Positions 7,671-14,379 are shown, counted from the stretch's first letter. The stretch is DNA of 16,138 nt from Gammaproteobacteria bacterium (GCA_020445165.1 JAGRHE010000045.1:1-16138); one strand, 5' to 3'. Notes: generated by a model not told the origin, from the letters alone. Translations and numbers: made by a program.

Positions 7671-8666
7671 ATGCCGGATCGTCTGCAGCAGCTCGGGCAC
7701 TGGCTCGAGCAGGCCTGCGGCCTGTCGTCGTTCGCGCTCGAAACCGCGTCGGCCGATGCCAGCTTTCGCCGCTACTTTCGTGTCACCCTTGCCGATGGTG
7801 AGACCCGCATCGCCATGGATGCCCCGCCGGACCGGGAGGACTGTCGTCCGTTCCTCGCGGTAGGCAAGCGCCTGGAGGCGGTCGGCCTGCACGTCCCGCA
7901 CGTGTTTGCCGCCGACCCCGATCTCGGCTTCGTCCTGCTCGAGGACCTCGGCAGCGAGTCGTATCTCGCCGCGCTGGAGGCCGATCCGGCCACCGCCGGT
8001 CGCCTGTACGACGATGCCATCGATGCCCTGGTGCGAATGCAGGCCGAGGTCGATCCGGTCGGATTGCCGGCATACGACGAGGCCTTGCTGCTGCGCGAGT
8101 TGCAGCTGTTTCCGGACTGGCTGCTGGCGTGCCACCTGGGCATCGAACTGGATGCGGCGGAGCGGCGCATGTACGACGGGGTGTGCCGGCACCTGGTCGA
8201 AAACGCCCTGGCGCAGCCGACCGTGTGCGTCCACCGCGACTATCACTCGCGCAACCTGATGCGGGTGGCGCGACGCAATCCGGGCGTGATCGATTTCCAG
8301 GATGCGGTGGCCGGTCCGGCCAGCTACGACCTGGTTTCGCTGCTCCGGGACTGCTACATCGCGTGGCCGTCCGCACAGGTTGCGGGCTGGGTGGATCGCT
8401 ACTTTGAGCAGGCGCACGCGGCCGGGGTGCTGGATTCAGTCGACCGCAATCGCTTCGATGCCTGGTTCGACCTGATGGGCGTGCAACGCCACCTCAAGGC
8501 GGCAGGCATCTTTGCCCGCCTGTATCACCGGGACGGCAAGGCCGGCTACCTGGGCGATGTGCCGCGCACCCTGCAGTACATCGTCGACGTGGCGGAATTG
8601 TACTCAACGCTGCAGGATCTGGGGGACCTGATCACCCAGCGCCTGCTGCCGCGTCTGCGGTTTTGA
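7671..8666 (+). CDS. amgK: Anomeric N-acetylmuramate/N-acetylglucosamine kinase (aminoglycoside phosphotransferase fold)
   Basis: A 331-residue cytoplasmic kinase of the APH/choline-kinase fold. The N-lobe contains ADASFRRYFRVTLADGETRI (28-47) and the hinge FVLLEDLGSESYL (87-99). The catalytic loop is HRDYHSRNLM (188-197, with D190 and N195), and the metal-binding segment is GVIDFQDAVAGP (205-216, D208). AmgK phosphorylates the anomeric carbon of MurNAc or GlcNAc; MurU then makes UDP-MurNAc, a recycling route that bypasses fosfomycin-sensitive MurA. The identification rests on sequence character and on the divergent position beside lptD, as in Pseudomonas. In that genus murU follows directly; here the downstream genes are unrelated, so the partner would have to be elsewhere. 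A general phosphotransferase of the same family is the alternative. Confidence 0.85.
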   Translation: MPDRLQQLGHWLEQACGLSSFALETASADASFRRYFRVTLADGETRIAMDAPPDREDCRPFLAVGKRLEAVGLHVPHVFAADPDLGFVLLEDLGSESYLAALEADPATAGRLYDDAIDALVRMQAEVDPVGLPAYDEALLLRELQLFPDWLLACHLGIELDAAERRMYDGVCRHLVENALAQPTVCVHRDYHSRNLMRVARRNPGVIDFQDAVAGPASYDLVSLLRDCYIAWPSAQVAGWVDRYFEQAHAAGVLDSVDRNRFDAWFDLMGVQRHLKAAGIFARLYHRDGKAGYLGDVPRTLQYIVDVAELYSTLQDLGDLITQRLLPRLRF

Positions 8667-8689
8667 GATGCGGATCTTTCGAACTGTCA

Positions 8690-8726
8690 TCAACGGCGTG
8701 TAAACTCCGTCACTGCATGCCGTTGA
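8690..8726. repeat. Inverted repeat with 11-bp arms downstream of amgK
   Basis: TCAACGGCGTG (8690-8700) and CATGCCGTTGA (8716-8726) form a stem of 11 pairs with a single G-T wobble around a 15-base loop. On the plus strand the 3' arm is followed by AAAAA rather than a T-run, so it is not an ordinary intrinsic terminator in that direction. The mirror orientation gives five T before the stem, also wrong. It could be an mRNA 3'-end structure for amgK, a leader structure for the next cluster, or an operator. Confidence 0.5.
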
Positions 8727-8752
8727 AAAATCGCGCGGTCCCTAGACGGCCC

Positions 8753-8773
8753 GCTGTCAGAAAAATTGACAGC
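8753..8773. repeat. Perfect 7-bp inverted repeat overlapping a TTGACA hexamer
   Basis: GCTGTCA (8753-8759) and TGACAGC (8767-8773) are exact inverted copies separated by seven bases (GAAAAAT). The right arm contains TTGACA at 8766-8771, a perfect -35 consensus, but no good -10 box follows 16-18 bases later. A symmetric site of this size in front of a gene cluster fits an operator for a dimeric regulator; a terminator is unlikely because no T-run follows. Confidence 0.45.
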
Positions 8774-8788
8774 CTGACCACAGTCGGG

Positions 8789-8818
8789 TTGATCCGGCGT
8801 GCGGATGTGCCGAATAAA
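8789..8818 (+). promoter_or_regulatory. Candidate promoter for the 8884-11938 gene cluster
   Basis: TTGATC (8789-8794) and AATAAA (8813-8818), 18 bases apart, each match four of six sigma-70 consensus bases. This would leave a leader of about 60 bases before the ATG at 8884. The match is modest and was found by eye. Confidence 0.25.
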
Positions 8819-8883
8819 CAAAGAGATAGGCTGGTGGTATGAAAAATGCTTGCCCAGTCGTATCAAAACGGAGAGATGTGACG

Positions 8884-9621
8884 ATGGCGGCTCACGACGA
8901 AAAAATTTCCCAAAATCGACGCAAGCTGTTCAAGGCGCTGTCAGCAGCGCCCGTCGTGGCGACCCTGGCTCCGGGGCAGGCAGCGGCCCAGGCCAGTGCG
9001 TTTCAGTGCCTGAACAATATTGTCGGCGACACCACGCCGCCGACGCCTCTTCTGTCCAGCGGCGTGCCGATTTCGGATCCGGGTCCTCCCGGTGAGATCG
9101 GGGGCGACGGAAGCACCTATGCTTACATGCCGGTGCCGACATGGACGATCGTGAATCCTCCCGATGGGGTCGTGCCGGGTGCAACCAAGATGTGTCCTGT
9201 TACCCACCCGCTGCTTGGCCTTACCGTGGCCGCGCTGCCGACCAGTGGTACGGCGGACATGGGAAGCTGGGGAGACTACGTTTTCTTTGACGTTGCGACT
9301 CAGCTTCCGATTGCCAACCAGAATCTGATCCAGTTCAATCCGATGGATCCGAGCGCGATCGATATCCTCGAAGCGGATGGTTCAGACACCTGTATCGTCG
9401 CTCTGGCGCAAAACGGAGAGCCTGCGTACGCGCTGGTCGAAAGCATCATCAACACCGACCGGACAGACTGGTCATTGACCGAGCCGCCGCGCCTGTACAC
9501 GCAGTGGAGCACGACGACGCCGGGACAGTCGAAACCCGCCGGCGCCTACGGTATCACCTCGACCTGTATCGTCTCGGTCCATCCTGACAGCCGGCCCGGC
9601 TACCTTTACCTCAACGGGTGA
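8884..9621 (+). CDS. Tat-type exported protein of unknown function, first gene of the HprK-related cluster
   Basis: I do not recognise a family for this 245-residue protein. The ATG at 8884 has GGAGAG at 8870-8875 upstream (8-base gap) and is preferred to the in-frame ATG at 8839. The N-terminus looks like a twin-arginine signal: a polar segment, NRRKLFKALS with R12-R13 (residues 11-20), a mild hydrophobic core APVVATLAPG (22-31), and a likely cleavage after AQA at 35-37. The mature part has a Pro/Gly-rich beginning (about 50-75) and then mixed sequence with many Thr, Ser and Asp, and it ends GYLYLNG. Four cysteines (C42, C104, C170, C228) could form two disulfides after export. There is no membrane anchor or sorting tail. 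Its stop overlaps the next gene by one base (TGATG), which ties it to the PqqD-like, kinase and nucleotidyltransferase genes and suggests that it is their substrate; that role is inference. Its GC content seems somewhat lower than that of its neighbours by eye. Confidence 0.75.
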   Translation: MAAHDEKISQNRRKLFKALSAAPVVATLAPGQAAAQASAFQCLNNIVGDTTPPTPLLSSGVPISDPGPPGEIGGDGSTYAYMPVPTWTIVNPPDGVVPGATKMCPVTHPLLGLTVAALPTSGTADMGSWGDYVFFDVATQLPIANQNLIQFNPMDPSAIDILEADGSDTCIVALAQNGEPAYALVESIINTDRTDWSLTEPPRLYTQWSTTTPGQSKPAGAYGITSTCIVSVHPDSRPGYLYLNG

Positions 9622-9923
9622 TGCCCTCGTCCGACCGCCCGGGCCTCGCCTGGCGGCGCTGTGCACCGGCACTGGAATGGCGACATGAAGCCGGTTCCGG
9701 TGCCGTGTTCGATCCGGTGACCGGTGAAACCCATTTTCTCAGCGATCTGCCGGCGATGCTCGTCACGGAGATCGACGAGACCTGGTGTGACACCCGGACA
9801 CTGATCGAACGGATCGCCGGTTCCATACAGCTGGATGCGGGCGAGCATGCCAAGGTGCTGGCAGCACTGCACTACCTCGAAGGCGCCGAACTAGTAGAAT
9901 CGCGCCATGAGAAAGACGCATAG
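9621..9923 (+). CDS. PqqD-like small protein (HPr-rel-A system PqqD-family peptide chaperone)
   Basis: A 100-residue cytoplasmic protein starting at ATG 9621, whose A is the last base of the preceding TGA; a GTG at 9618 could add one residue. The pattern is that of PqqD-like peptide-recognition domains: a beta-rich first half (WRRCAPALEWRHEAGSGAVF at 11-30, then DPVTGETHFLSDLPAMLVTE at 31-50) followed by helices (DTRTLIERIAGSIQ at 57-70, AKVLAALHYLEGAELVES at 77-94). In known RiPP pathways such domains bind the leader of a precursor and present it to a modifying enzyme. The setting next to an HPr-kinase relative and a nucleotidyltransferase matches the family I remember as the HPr-rel-A PqqD chaperone; I could not check this against a model. 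The stop at 9921-9923 is 24 bases before the kinase start. Confidence 0.78.
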   Translation: MPSSDRPGLAWRRCAPALEWRHEAGSGAVFDPVTGETHFLSDLPAMLVTEIDETWCDTRTLIERIAGSIQLDAGEHAKVLAALHYLEGAELVESRHEKDA

Positions 9924-9947
9924 CACCGACCTTTCCCGCGGGGCCTT

Positions 9948-10838
9948 GTGAGCGAGTCGGTGGTCATCCTCGATACCGGCCCGTTTCGCGTCGCCGTGCG
10001 TTCACGCGAGCCGCGGCTGTTCGACACGCTTGATTTCTTCTACCGCGACTGTCTCAGTAGTGACGTCGACCAGGTATTCGACTTCGACATCCGCCTGAAG
10101 AAACCGGACAACCCGCGCCGCTGGCTGCGTCCGCAGATCCTGTTCGAGGTCGACGGCTCGTGTCCATTCGAACCACAGCCGCTTGAAAACGCCTTTCCGG
10201 TCTACGAGTGGGGTCTGAACTGGTGCATCGCCACCAGCGCCCATCGTTACCTGATGCTGCATGCCGGCAGCGTCGCGTTCGGCGACCGTGCACTGATCCT
10301 TCCGGGAACGCCGGGCTCCGGCAAGAGCACGCTGTCGGCTGCGTTGCAGTTGCGTGGCGCGCGCCTGCTGTCCGACGAGTTCGGTATCATCCGCCCCGAG
10401 CGCGGTGACCTGCTGCCGATGCCGCGCGCGATCCCACTCAAGAACGCGTCGATCGAGGCCATCATCGCTTTCCAGCCCGATGCCCAGCTGGGCCCGACCT
10501 ACCCGAAGACGCGTAAGGGGCGTGTACGCCATCTGCGCCCGACCGACGCAAGCCAGGTGCGGCGCAGCGAGCCGGCACTGCCGTACTGGCTGGTTTTCCC
10601 CACCTACCAGGCCGGCAGCCAGACCGTACTGCAGCCGATGGCGCGCGATGACGCATTTCGTGAACTCGCGTTCAACTGCTTCAATTACAAGCTGCTCGGC
10701 CTGACCGCCTTCCGTAGCCTGTCCGCGTTGGCCGACCGGGTGGACAGCTACACCCTCCGCTTCAGCGACCTGGACGATGCGACCGCCTGCCTCGCCGGAC
10801 TTGCCGAAAGCCACGCTGCCGACCGGAAAAGCGGATGA
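9948..10838 (+). CDS. HprK-related kinase A
   Basis: A 296-residue P-loop protein resembling the C-terminal catalytic domain of HPr kinase/phosphorylase. The core reads YLMLHAGSVAFGDRALILPG (101-120), then the Walker A TPGSGKSTLSAAL (121-133, G120-T128 as GxxxxGKST), and LRGARLLSDEFGII (135-148, acidic D143-E144 as Walker-B-like). The first 100 residues are a separate region with no HprK N-terminal domain that I recognise, and the bacterial HPr phosphotransferase context is absent. HprK relatives in lasso-peptide clusters (for example that of paeninodin) phosphorylate a serine of the precursor, so a Ser/Thr kinase acting on a peptide or protein substrate is a fair inference. The GTG start at 9948 has only a weak GCGGGG at 9938-9943. 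The stop overlaps the next start as ATGA (10835-10838), indicating coupled translation. Confidence 0.85.
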   Translation: MSESVVILDTGPFRVAVRSREPRLFDTLDFFYRDCLSSDVDQVFDFDIRLKKPDNPRRWLRPQILFEVDGSCPFEPQPLENAFPVYEWGLNWCIATSAHRYLMLHAGSVAFGDRALILPGTPGSGKSTLSAALQLRGARLLSDEFGIIRPERGDLLPMPRAIPLKNASIEAIIAFQPDAQLGPTYPKTRKGRVRHLRPTDASQVRRSEPALPYWLVFPTYQAGSQTVLQPMARDDAFRELAFNCFNYKLLGLTAFRSLSALADRVDSYTLRFSDLDDATACLAGLAESHAADRKSG

Positions 10839-11938
10839 ACCTGCTCACCGAGGTGCTGACAGAGCCGACCATCGTCCGTGACTGGCAGGCCAGTCAATGG
10901 AACACGCTGATGCCGTTGGTCCGTCGCGCCAGGCTGGTCGGGCGTTGCCGCGCGCTGTTCATCGAGCACGGGGTCGAGTCACATGTGCCGGACTGCCTGC
11001 GAGACCAGATGCAGGGTGCGCTGGCGCAGACGCACTACATCCAGGGGCAGGCGCGTCGCGAGTTGCGCCAGGTTGCGCGTGTGCTGGCGCGTGAAGGCAT
11101 CCCGCTGATGGCCCTCAAGGGACTTGCCTACCTGGTCGCCGACCTGCCCCCGAGCGGCTGGCGCAACCTGTCGGACATCGACCTGATGGTCCGCCGCGAC
11201 GATATCGAGCGGGCCGAGCAACTGCTGCGCGATGCCGGCTGGGTCGACAGCGGCGAACACGACGACTACGACCAGCATTACTACCGTGACTGGATGCACG
11301 AGGTGCCGCCGCTGGTTCATCCGGCGCGCGCTTTCGAGGTCGATATGCATCACAATCTGTCGCCACCGGTCAGTCGTTTGCGGATCGATGCCGACCGGTT
11401 ATGGGACGCGGCGGTCGAGCACGTCGATACCTGCGGCATGCGGGTGTTCGTTCTCGATGGTCCGGACATGCTGTTGCACAACGCCGTGCACCTTTTCATG
11501 AACGACGAATTGCGTGGAGGCTTGCGTGACGTGGTCGATTTCCGCGACCTGTTCCAGCATTACTCGGGAGCCGAATCCGGCTTCGACCAACGCCTGCTGG
11601 CGCGTGCCACCGAGCTGGGTTGCGGCCGCGCCCTGTATTACGCAGCCAGTGCGGCTGTCCGCTTCACCGGCTTGCGTGTCGCGCCCGATTTCGAGCGCGC
11701 GCTGGCCGGCTTCGCGCCGCCGGCGCCGGTGGCCGCCCTGATGGACCGCTTGACCGCGTCGGTATTCGCGCCGAAGCGCCTGGGCGCGGCGCGGGACGCG
11801 CTCGCTGTGCAGGCCCTGTTCGTGCGCTCGCACTGGATCCGCATGCCGCCGTTGATGCTGGCGCGCCACCTGGCGCACAAGGCCTTCATCTCGCGCCGTA
11901 ACAAGACTCAGGTGTCGACCGGCGATCTCCCCGGCTGA
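10835..11938 (+). CDS. Uncharacterised nucleotidyltransferase (NTP_transf_5-like) of the HprK-related module
   Basis: A 367-residue protein of the nucleotidyltransferase superfamily that often accompanies HprK-related kinases and lasso-peptide genes. The active-site features are LMALKGLAYLV (91-101, K95-G96), then WRNLSDIDLMVRRDDIERAE (109-128) with the DxD pair D114 and D116, and a possible third acid in FEVDMHHNL (167-175, E168/D170). A helical C-terminal half contains LLHNAVHLF (213-221) and RDVVDFRDLF (231-240), typical of these proteins. The reaction is unknown; transfer of a nucleotide or nucleotide-activated group to a substrate, perhaps one first phosphorylated by the neighbouring kinase, is inference. 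The ATG at 10835 overlaps the kinase stop. There is no signal peptide, so it acts in the cytoplasm. Confidence 0.85.
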   Translation: MNLLTEVLTEPTIVRDWQASQWNTLMPLVRRARLVGRCRALFIEHGVESHVPDCLRDQMQGALAQTHYIQGQARRELRQVARVLAREGIPLMALKGLAYLVADLPPSGWRNLSDIDLMVRRDDIERAEQLLRDAGWVDSGEHDDYDQHYYRDWMHEVPPLVHPARAFEVDMHHNLSPPVSRLRIDADRLWDAAVEHVDTCGMRVFVLDGPDMLLHNAVHLFMNDELRGGLRDVVDFRDLFQHYSGAESGFDQRLLARATELGCGRALYYAASAAVRFTGLRVAPDFERALAGFAPPAPVAALMDRLTASVFAPKRLGAARDALAVQALFVRSHWIRMPPLMLARHLAHKAFISRRNKTQVSTGDLPG

Positions 11939-11978
11939 TCGCTTCGCTGTTGCCTGATCGACTTGCACCGCAGCCAGC

Positions 11979-12686
11979 ATGTTTGCCCACGTTCGACTGA
12001 TTACCTTCGATCTCGACGACACCCTGTGGCCCTGTGCACCGGTGATCCAGGCCGCGGAGCAGGAAAGTTATACCTGGCTCGAATGCCAGGCGCCGCGCTT
12101 GACCCAGCGCCACAGTCCGCAAGACCTGCGCACGCATCGCATGCAGCTTGCCCGCAGCCAGCCCGAGATCGCGCATGACCTGACCGAGCTGCGCCTGCGT
12201 TCGCTGGCGATGCTGCTCGAAGATGCGGGTTACCCGCGCCATCTCGCGCAGCATGCCAACGACCTGTTTCGCACGGCGCGCAACCGGGTGACCCCCTATG
12301 AGGAGGTGGCCACTGAACTGGCGCGGCTGCGCCAGCGCTACACCCTGGTATCGGTGACCAATGGCAACTCGCAGATCGAGCACACGCCGCTGCATGCCAG
12401 TTTCGACCATTCTTTGACCGCGGCCGAAGTGGGTGCCGCAAAGCCGGACCCGGCGATCTTCCATGCCGCCAGCGAGCGCAGCGGCATCCCGCTGGATGCG
12501 TTCCTGCATGTGGGCGATGATCCCGAGCGCGATGTCGAGGCCGCGCGCCGGCTCGGTATCCGCACGGTCTGGGTAAACCGCAGCGGCAGCGACTGGCCGG
12601 ACGACCTGGAACCGGCTGATATCGAGGTCGAGGACCTCACTGCATTGGTTGCAATACTCGACGATTCGCATAGTGTTGGACCGTGA
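11979..12686 (+). CDS. HAD-superfamily subfamily IA phosphatase (YigB-like)
   Basis: A 235-residue cytoplasmic HAD hydrolase with all four motifs: ITFDLDDTLWP (8-18, nucleophile D11 and acid D13), SVTNGN (125-130), GAAKPDPAIF (152-161, K155), and HVGDDPERDVEAARRLGIRT (177-196, acids D180, D181 and D185). The FDLDDTLW start and the helical cap (about 20-105) resemble YigB of E. coli, which dephosphorylates FMN and a riboflavin-pathway intermediate; the natural substrate here cannot be read from sequence. No clear ribosome site precedes the ATG at 11979. It begins 40 bases after the nucleotidyltransferase stop on the same strand, so it may be transcribed with that cluster, but it could equally be a housekeeping neighbour. 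Confidence 0.85.
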   Translation: MFAHVRLITFDLDDTLWPCAPVIQAAEQESYTWLECQAPRLTQRHSPQDLRTHRMQLARSQPEIAHDLTELRLRSLAMLLEDAGYPRHLAQHANDLFRTARNRVTPYEEVATELARLRQRYTLVSVTNGNSQIEHTPLHASFDHSLTAAEVGAAKPDPAIFHAASERSGIPLDAFLHVGDDPERDVEAARRLGIRTVWVNRSGSDWPDDLEPADIEVEDLTALVAILDDSHSVGP

Positions 12687-12699
12687 TCGGGAAGCGCAC

Positions 12700-13992
12700 A
12701 TGGGCAATGACAGAAATCCCCTCAAGCATCAGATGAAGATCTACGGTCCGGCAGCATTGCTGGTCCTGGCGGCGTTCGTGCTGGCCTACCAGTTCATCAA
12801 GCCGGCACCGCCGGACACGGTCGTCATGGCCACCGGCGGCACCGATGGTGCCTACCATGGCTTTGCCACGCGCTACGCGCAGCGCCTCGCGCGCGAAGGC
12901 ATCACGCTGGAACTGCGGCCGAGCGCGGGCTCGGTCGAAAACATCCGTCTGCTGCGTGACGGTGAAGTATCCCTTGCCCTGGTTCAGGGCGGCGTCGACG
13001 ACGGCGCACCGGATGCGACCGGCTTGCAGTCGCTGGGCAGCGTCTACTACGAACCGCTGTGGCTGTTTCACCGCCGCGACCAGACCATCAACGACCTGCG
13101 CGACCTGGCCGGGCTGCGCATTGCCGTCGGTCCCGAGGGATCGGGCACGCGGGCGCTGGTGTCGCGACTGCTCAAGGACAATGGTGTCAGTGATTCCGGG
13201 CAATGGGATCCGGCCGGTGGTGAGGGGGCGGTCGACGCCGTAATCGAAGGACGCGTGGATGCGGCCTTCTTCGTGATCTCCGCGCAGAGCCCGTTGATCG
13301 ATCGCCTGCTGCGTGCACCCGACGTGGCGCTGGCGGACTTCGTGCGCGCCGACGCCTATACCCGTCGCTACCGGTTTCTGAGCAGCCTGTCCCTGCCGCG
13401 TGGCGCGGTGGACCTTGCGGCCGACATCCCCGAGCGCACGGTGCACCTGCTTGCCCCGACAGCCAACCTGGTCGTCCATCCGGACCTGCACCCGGCGCTG
13501 ATCGACCTGGTGTTGCAGGCGGCCAGCGAGGTGCACCAGGCCGGCGGTTGGTTCGAAGGTGAAGGTGAGTTTCCCAAGCCGGCACTGCTCGCTTATCCGC
13601 TCAACAGTGACGCCGATCGCTACTACGAGCACGGGCCGCCTTTCCTGCAGCGCTATCTGCCGTTCTGGGCCGCATCGCTGGTCGACAGGCTCAAGGTCAT
13701 GCTGTTGCCGCTGCTGGTTCTGCTGTTGCCGCTGATCAAGGTCATGCCGCCGATCTACACCTGGCGCATGCGCTCGCGCGTCTATCGCTGGTACGACGAG
13801 CTCGAGCTGGCCGAACAGCAGCTGGCCGATGGCACGCGCGATCGTGCCCACGTGTTTGCCGAGTTGGATCGTATCGAATCGGAAGTCCAGCGGGTCAAGG
13901 TTCCACTGTCATTCACCGATCAGCTCTATCACCTGCGTCAGCACATCGACCTCGTGCGCCGAATTAACCGTGAAGGCGGCGGCCAGGTCTGA
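12700..13992 (+). CDS. Membrane-anchored TAXI-family (TRAP-type) solute-binding protein with C-terminal cytoplasmic tail
   Basis: A 430-residue protein with the fold of TAXI binding subunits: MATGGTDGAYHGFATRYAQR (43-62), the ELRPSAGSVENIRLLRDGEV stretch (71-90), SLALVQGGVDD (91-101), and the AVGPEGSGTRAL segment (142-153). It probably binds a small carboxylate such as glutamate or another organic acid in the periplasm. An N-terminal hydrophobic segment (14-31) looks like an uncleaved anchor, and a second one (333-349, MLLPLLVLLLPLI) lies near the C-terminus. An 80-residue charged tail follows (YDELELAEQQLADGTRDRAH at 365-384), predicted as coiled-coil-like and cytoplasmic. I chose ATG 12700, with GGGAAG upstream at 12689-12694, 13 bases after the phosphatase stop; ATG 12733 is possible. 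No TRAP membrane subunit is present in the window. Confidence 0.85.
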   Translation: MGNDRNPLKHQMKIYGPAALLVLAAFVLAYQFIKPAPPDTVVMATGGTDGAYHGFATRYAQRLAREGITLELRPSAGSVENIRLLRDGEVSLALVQGGVDDGAPDATGLQSLGSVYYEPLWLFHRRDQTINDLRDLAGLRIAVGPEGSGTRALVSRLLKDNGVSDSGQWDPAGGEGAVDAVIEGRVDAAFFVISAQSPLIDRLLRAPDVALADFVRADAYTRRYRFLSSLSLPRGAVDLAADIPERTVHLLAPTANLVVHPDLHPALIDLVLQAASEVHQAGGWFEGEGEFPKPALLAYPLNSDADRYYEHGPPFLQRYLPFWAASLVDRLKVMLLPLLVLLLPLIKVMPPIYTWRMRSRVYRWYDELELAEQQLADGTRDRAHVFAELDRIESEVQRVKVPLSFTDQLYHLRQHIDLVRRINREGGGQV

Positions 13993-14018
13993 TTGTCCTG
14001 GCCGTCACCTGGCCCGGT

Positions 14019-14294
14019 TCAGTGCCCGCTGAAGAACAGATGGACGCCATACCGCGTGTCATCAAAGCCACGCTGGTAGTGCGGACGATAGTCGCGGTGA
14101 TCGTGGCGCCATTTCGGGCGGTATTCGCGGTGATGGCCATGCCGGCGATGGTGGTGTCCGCGTATGTCACGTTGGGCGAACGGCGCCCAGCCACGATCGT
14201 AACCCCGATAGTTGTCGCCATGGGCCATGGCGGCGCCGGACAGGCCACTGCCGAGCACCAGCATGCCGGCGAGAATCAGGTTGGAAATTTTCAT
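14019..14294 (-). CDS. Small histidine/arginine-rich secreted protein
   Basis: A 91-residue protein starting at ATG 14294, with GGAGAG seven bases upstream. Residues 1-24 form a clear Sec signal peptide (MKISNLILAGMLVLGSGLSG then AAMA before HGDNY). The 67-residue mature part is basic and aromatic, with twelve histidines, including the HHHRRHGHH cluster, and repeated RDYRP/REYRP-type pieces. This composition suggests metal binding or surface binding in the periplasm, but I recognise no family. The upstream open frame adds 17 residues with no ribosome site and is not used. It converges with the TAXI gene (26-base gap). A paired 11-base direct repeat about 70-85 bases upstream hints at control by a response regulator. 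Confidence 0.75.
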   Translation of the reverse strand: MKISNLILAGMLVLGSGLSGAAMAHGDNYRGYDRGWAPFAQRDIRGHHHRRHGHHREYRPKWRHDHRDYRPHYQRGFDDTRYGVHLFFSGH

Positions 14295-14362
14295 GTGTGC
14301 TCTCCTCGAGGGCGTGTGACCGGAACGATTCCGATCCTTGAGCACACTTTGGACTGTGTCGC

Positions 14363-14379
14363 CTGAACGGCCGCTGAAT
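14363..14379 (-). promoter_or_regulatory. Candidate OmpR-family response-regulator box upstream of the His-rich gene
   Basis: On the minus strand two TTCAG half-sites lie exactly 11 bases apart (ATTCAG at 14374-14379 and GTTCAG at 14363-14368, with a similar GC-rich spacing). An 11-base period of direct repeats is the usual architecture for dimeric OmpR/PmrA/CpxR-type regulators. A separate short palindrome, CGGAA-CGA-TTCCG (14321-14333), lies closer to the gene. Neither has been tested against a motif model. Confidence 0.35.

Noticed and set aside
8668..8703. Eleven-residue frame (MRIFRTVINGV) directly after amgK
   Set aside because: Too short and without a ribosome site; its end falls inside the 8690-8726 inverted repeat.
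8799..9095. Open frame of 98 codons overlapping the start of the Tat-type protein gene
   Set aside because: It is in a different frame from the better-supported gene at 8884, which has a good ribosome site and a signal peptide; the composition looks like an antisense or shifted reading.
9907..9951. Fourteen-residue frame overlapping the PqqD-like gene end and kinase start
   Set aside because: It overlaps two supported genes, has no ribosome site, and the TGA inside the kinase start region is simply out of frame.
10835..11938. Reading the nucleotidyltransferase as MurU, the AmgK partner
   Set aside because: MurU is a sugar-1-phosphate nucleotidyltransferase with an N-terminal GxGTRxxP-type loop; this protein has the LKG and DxD arrangement of a different family.
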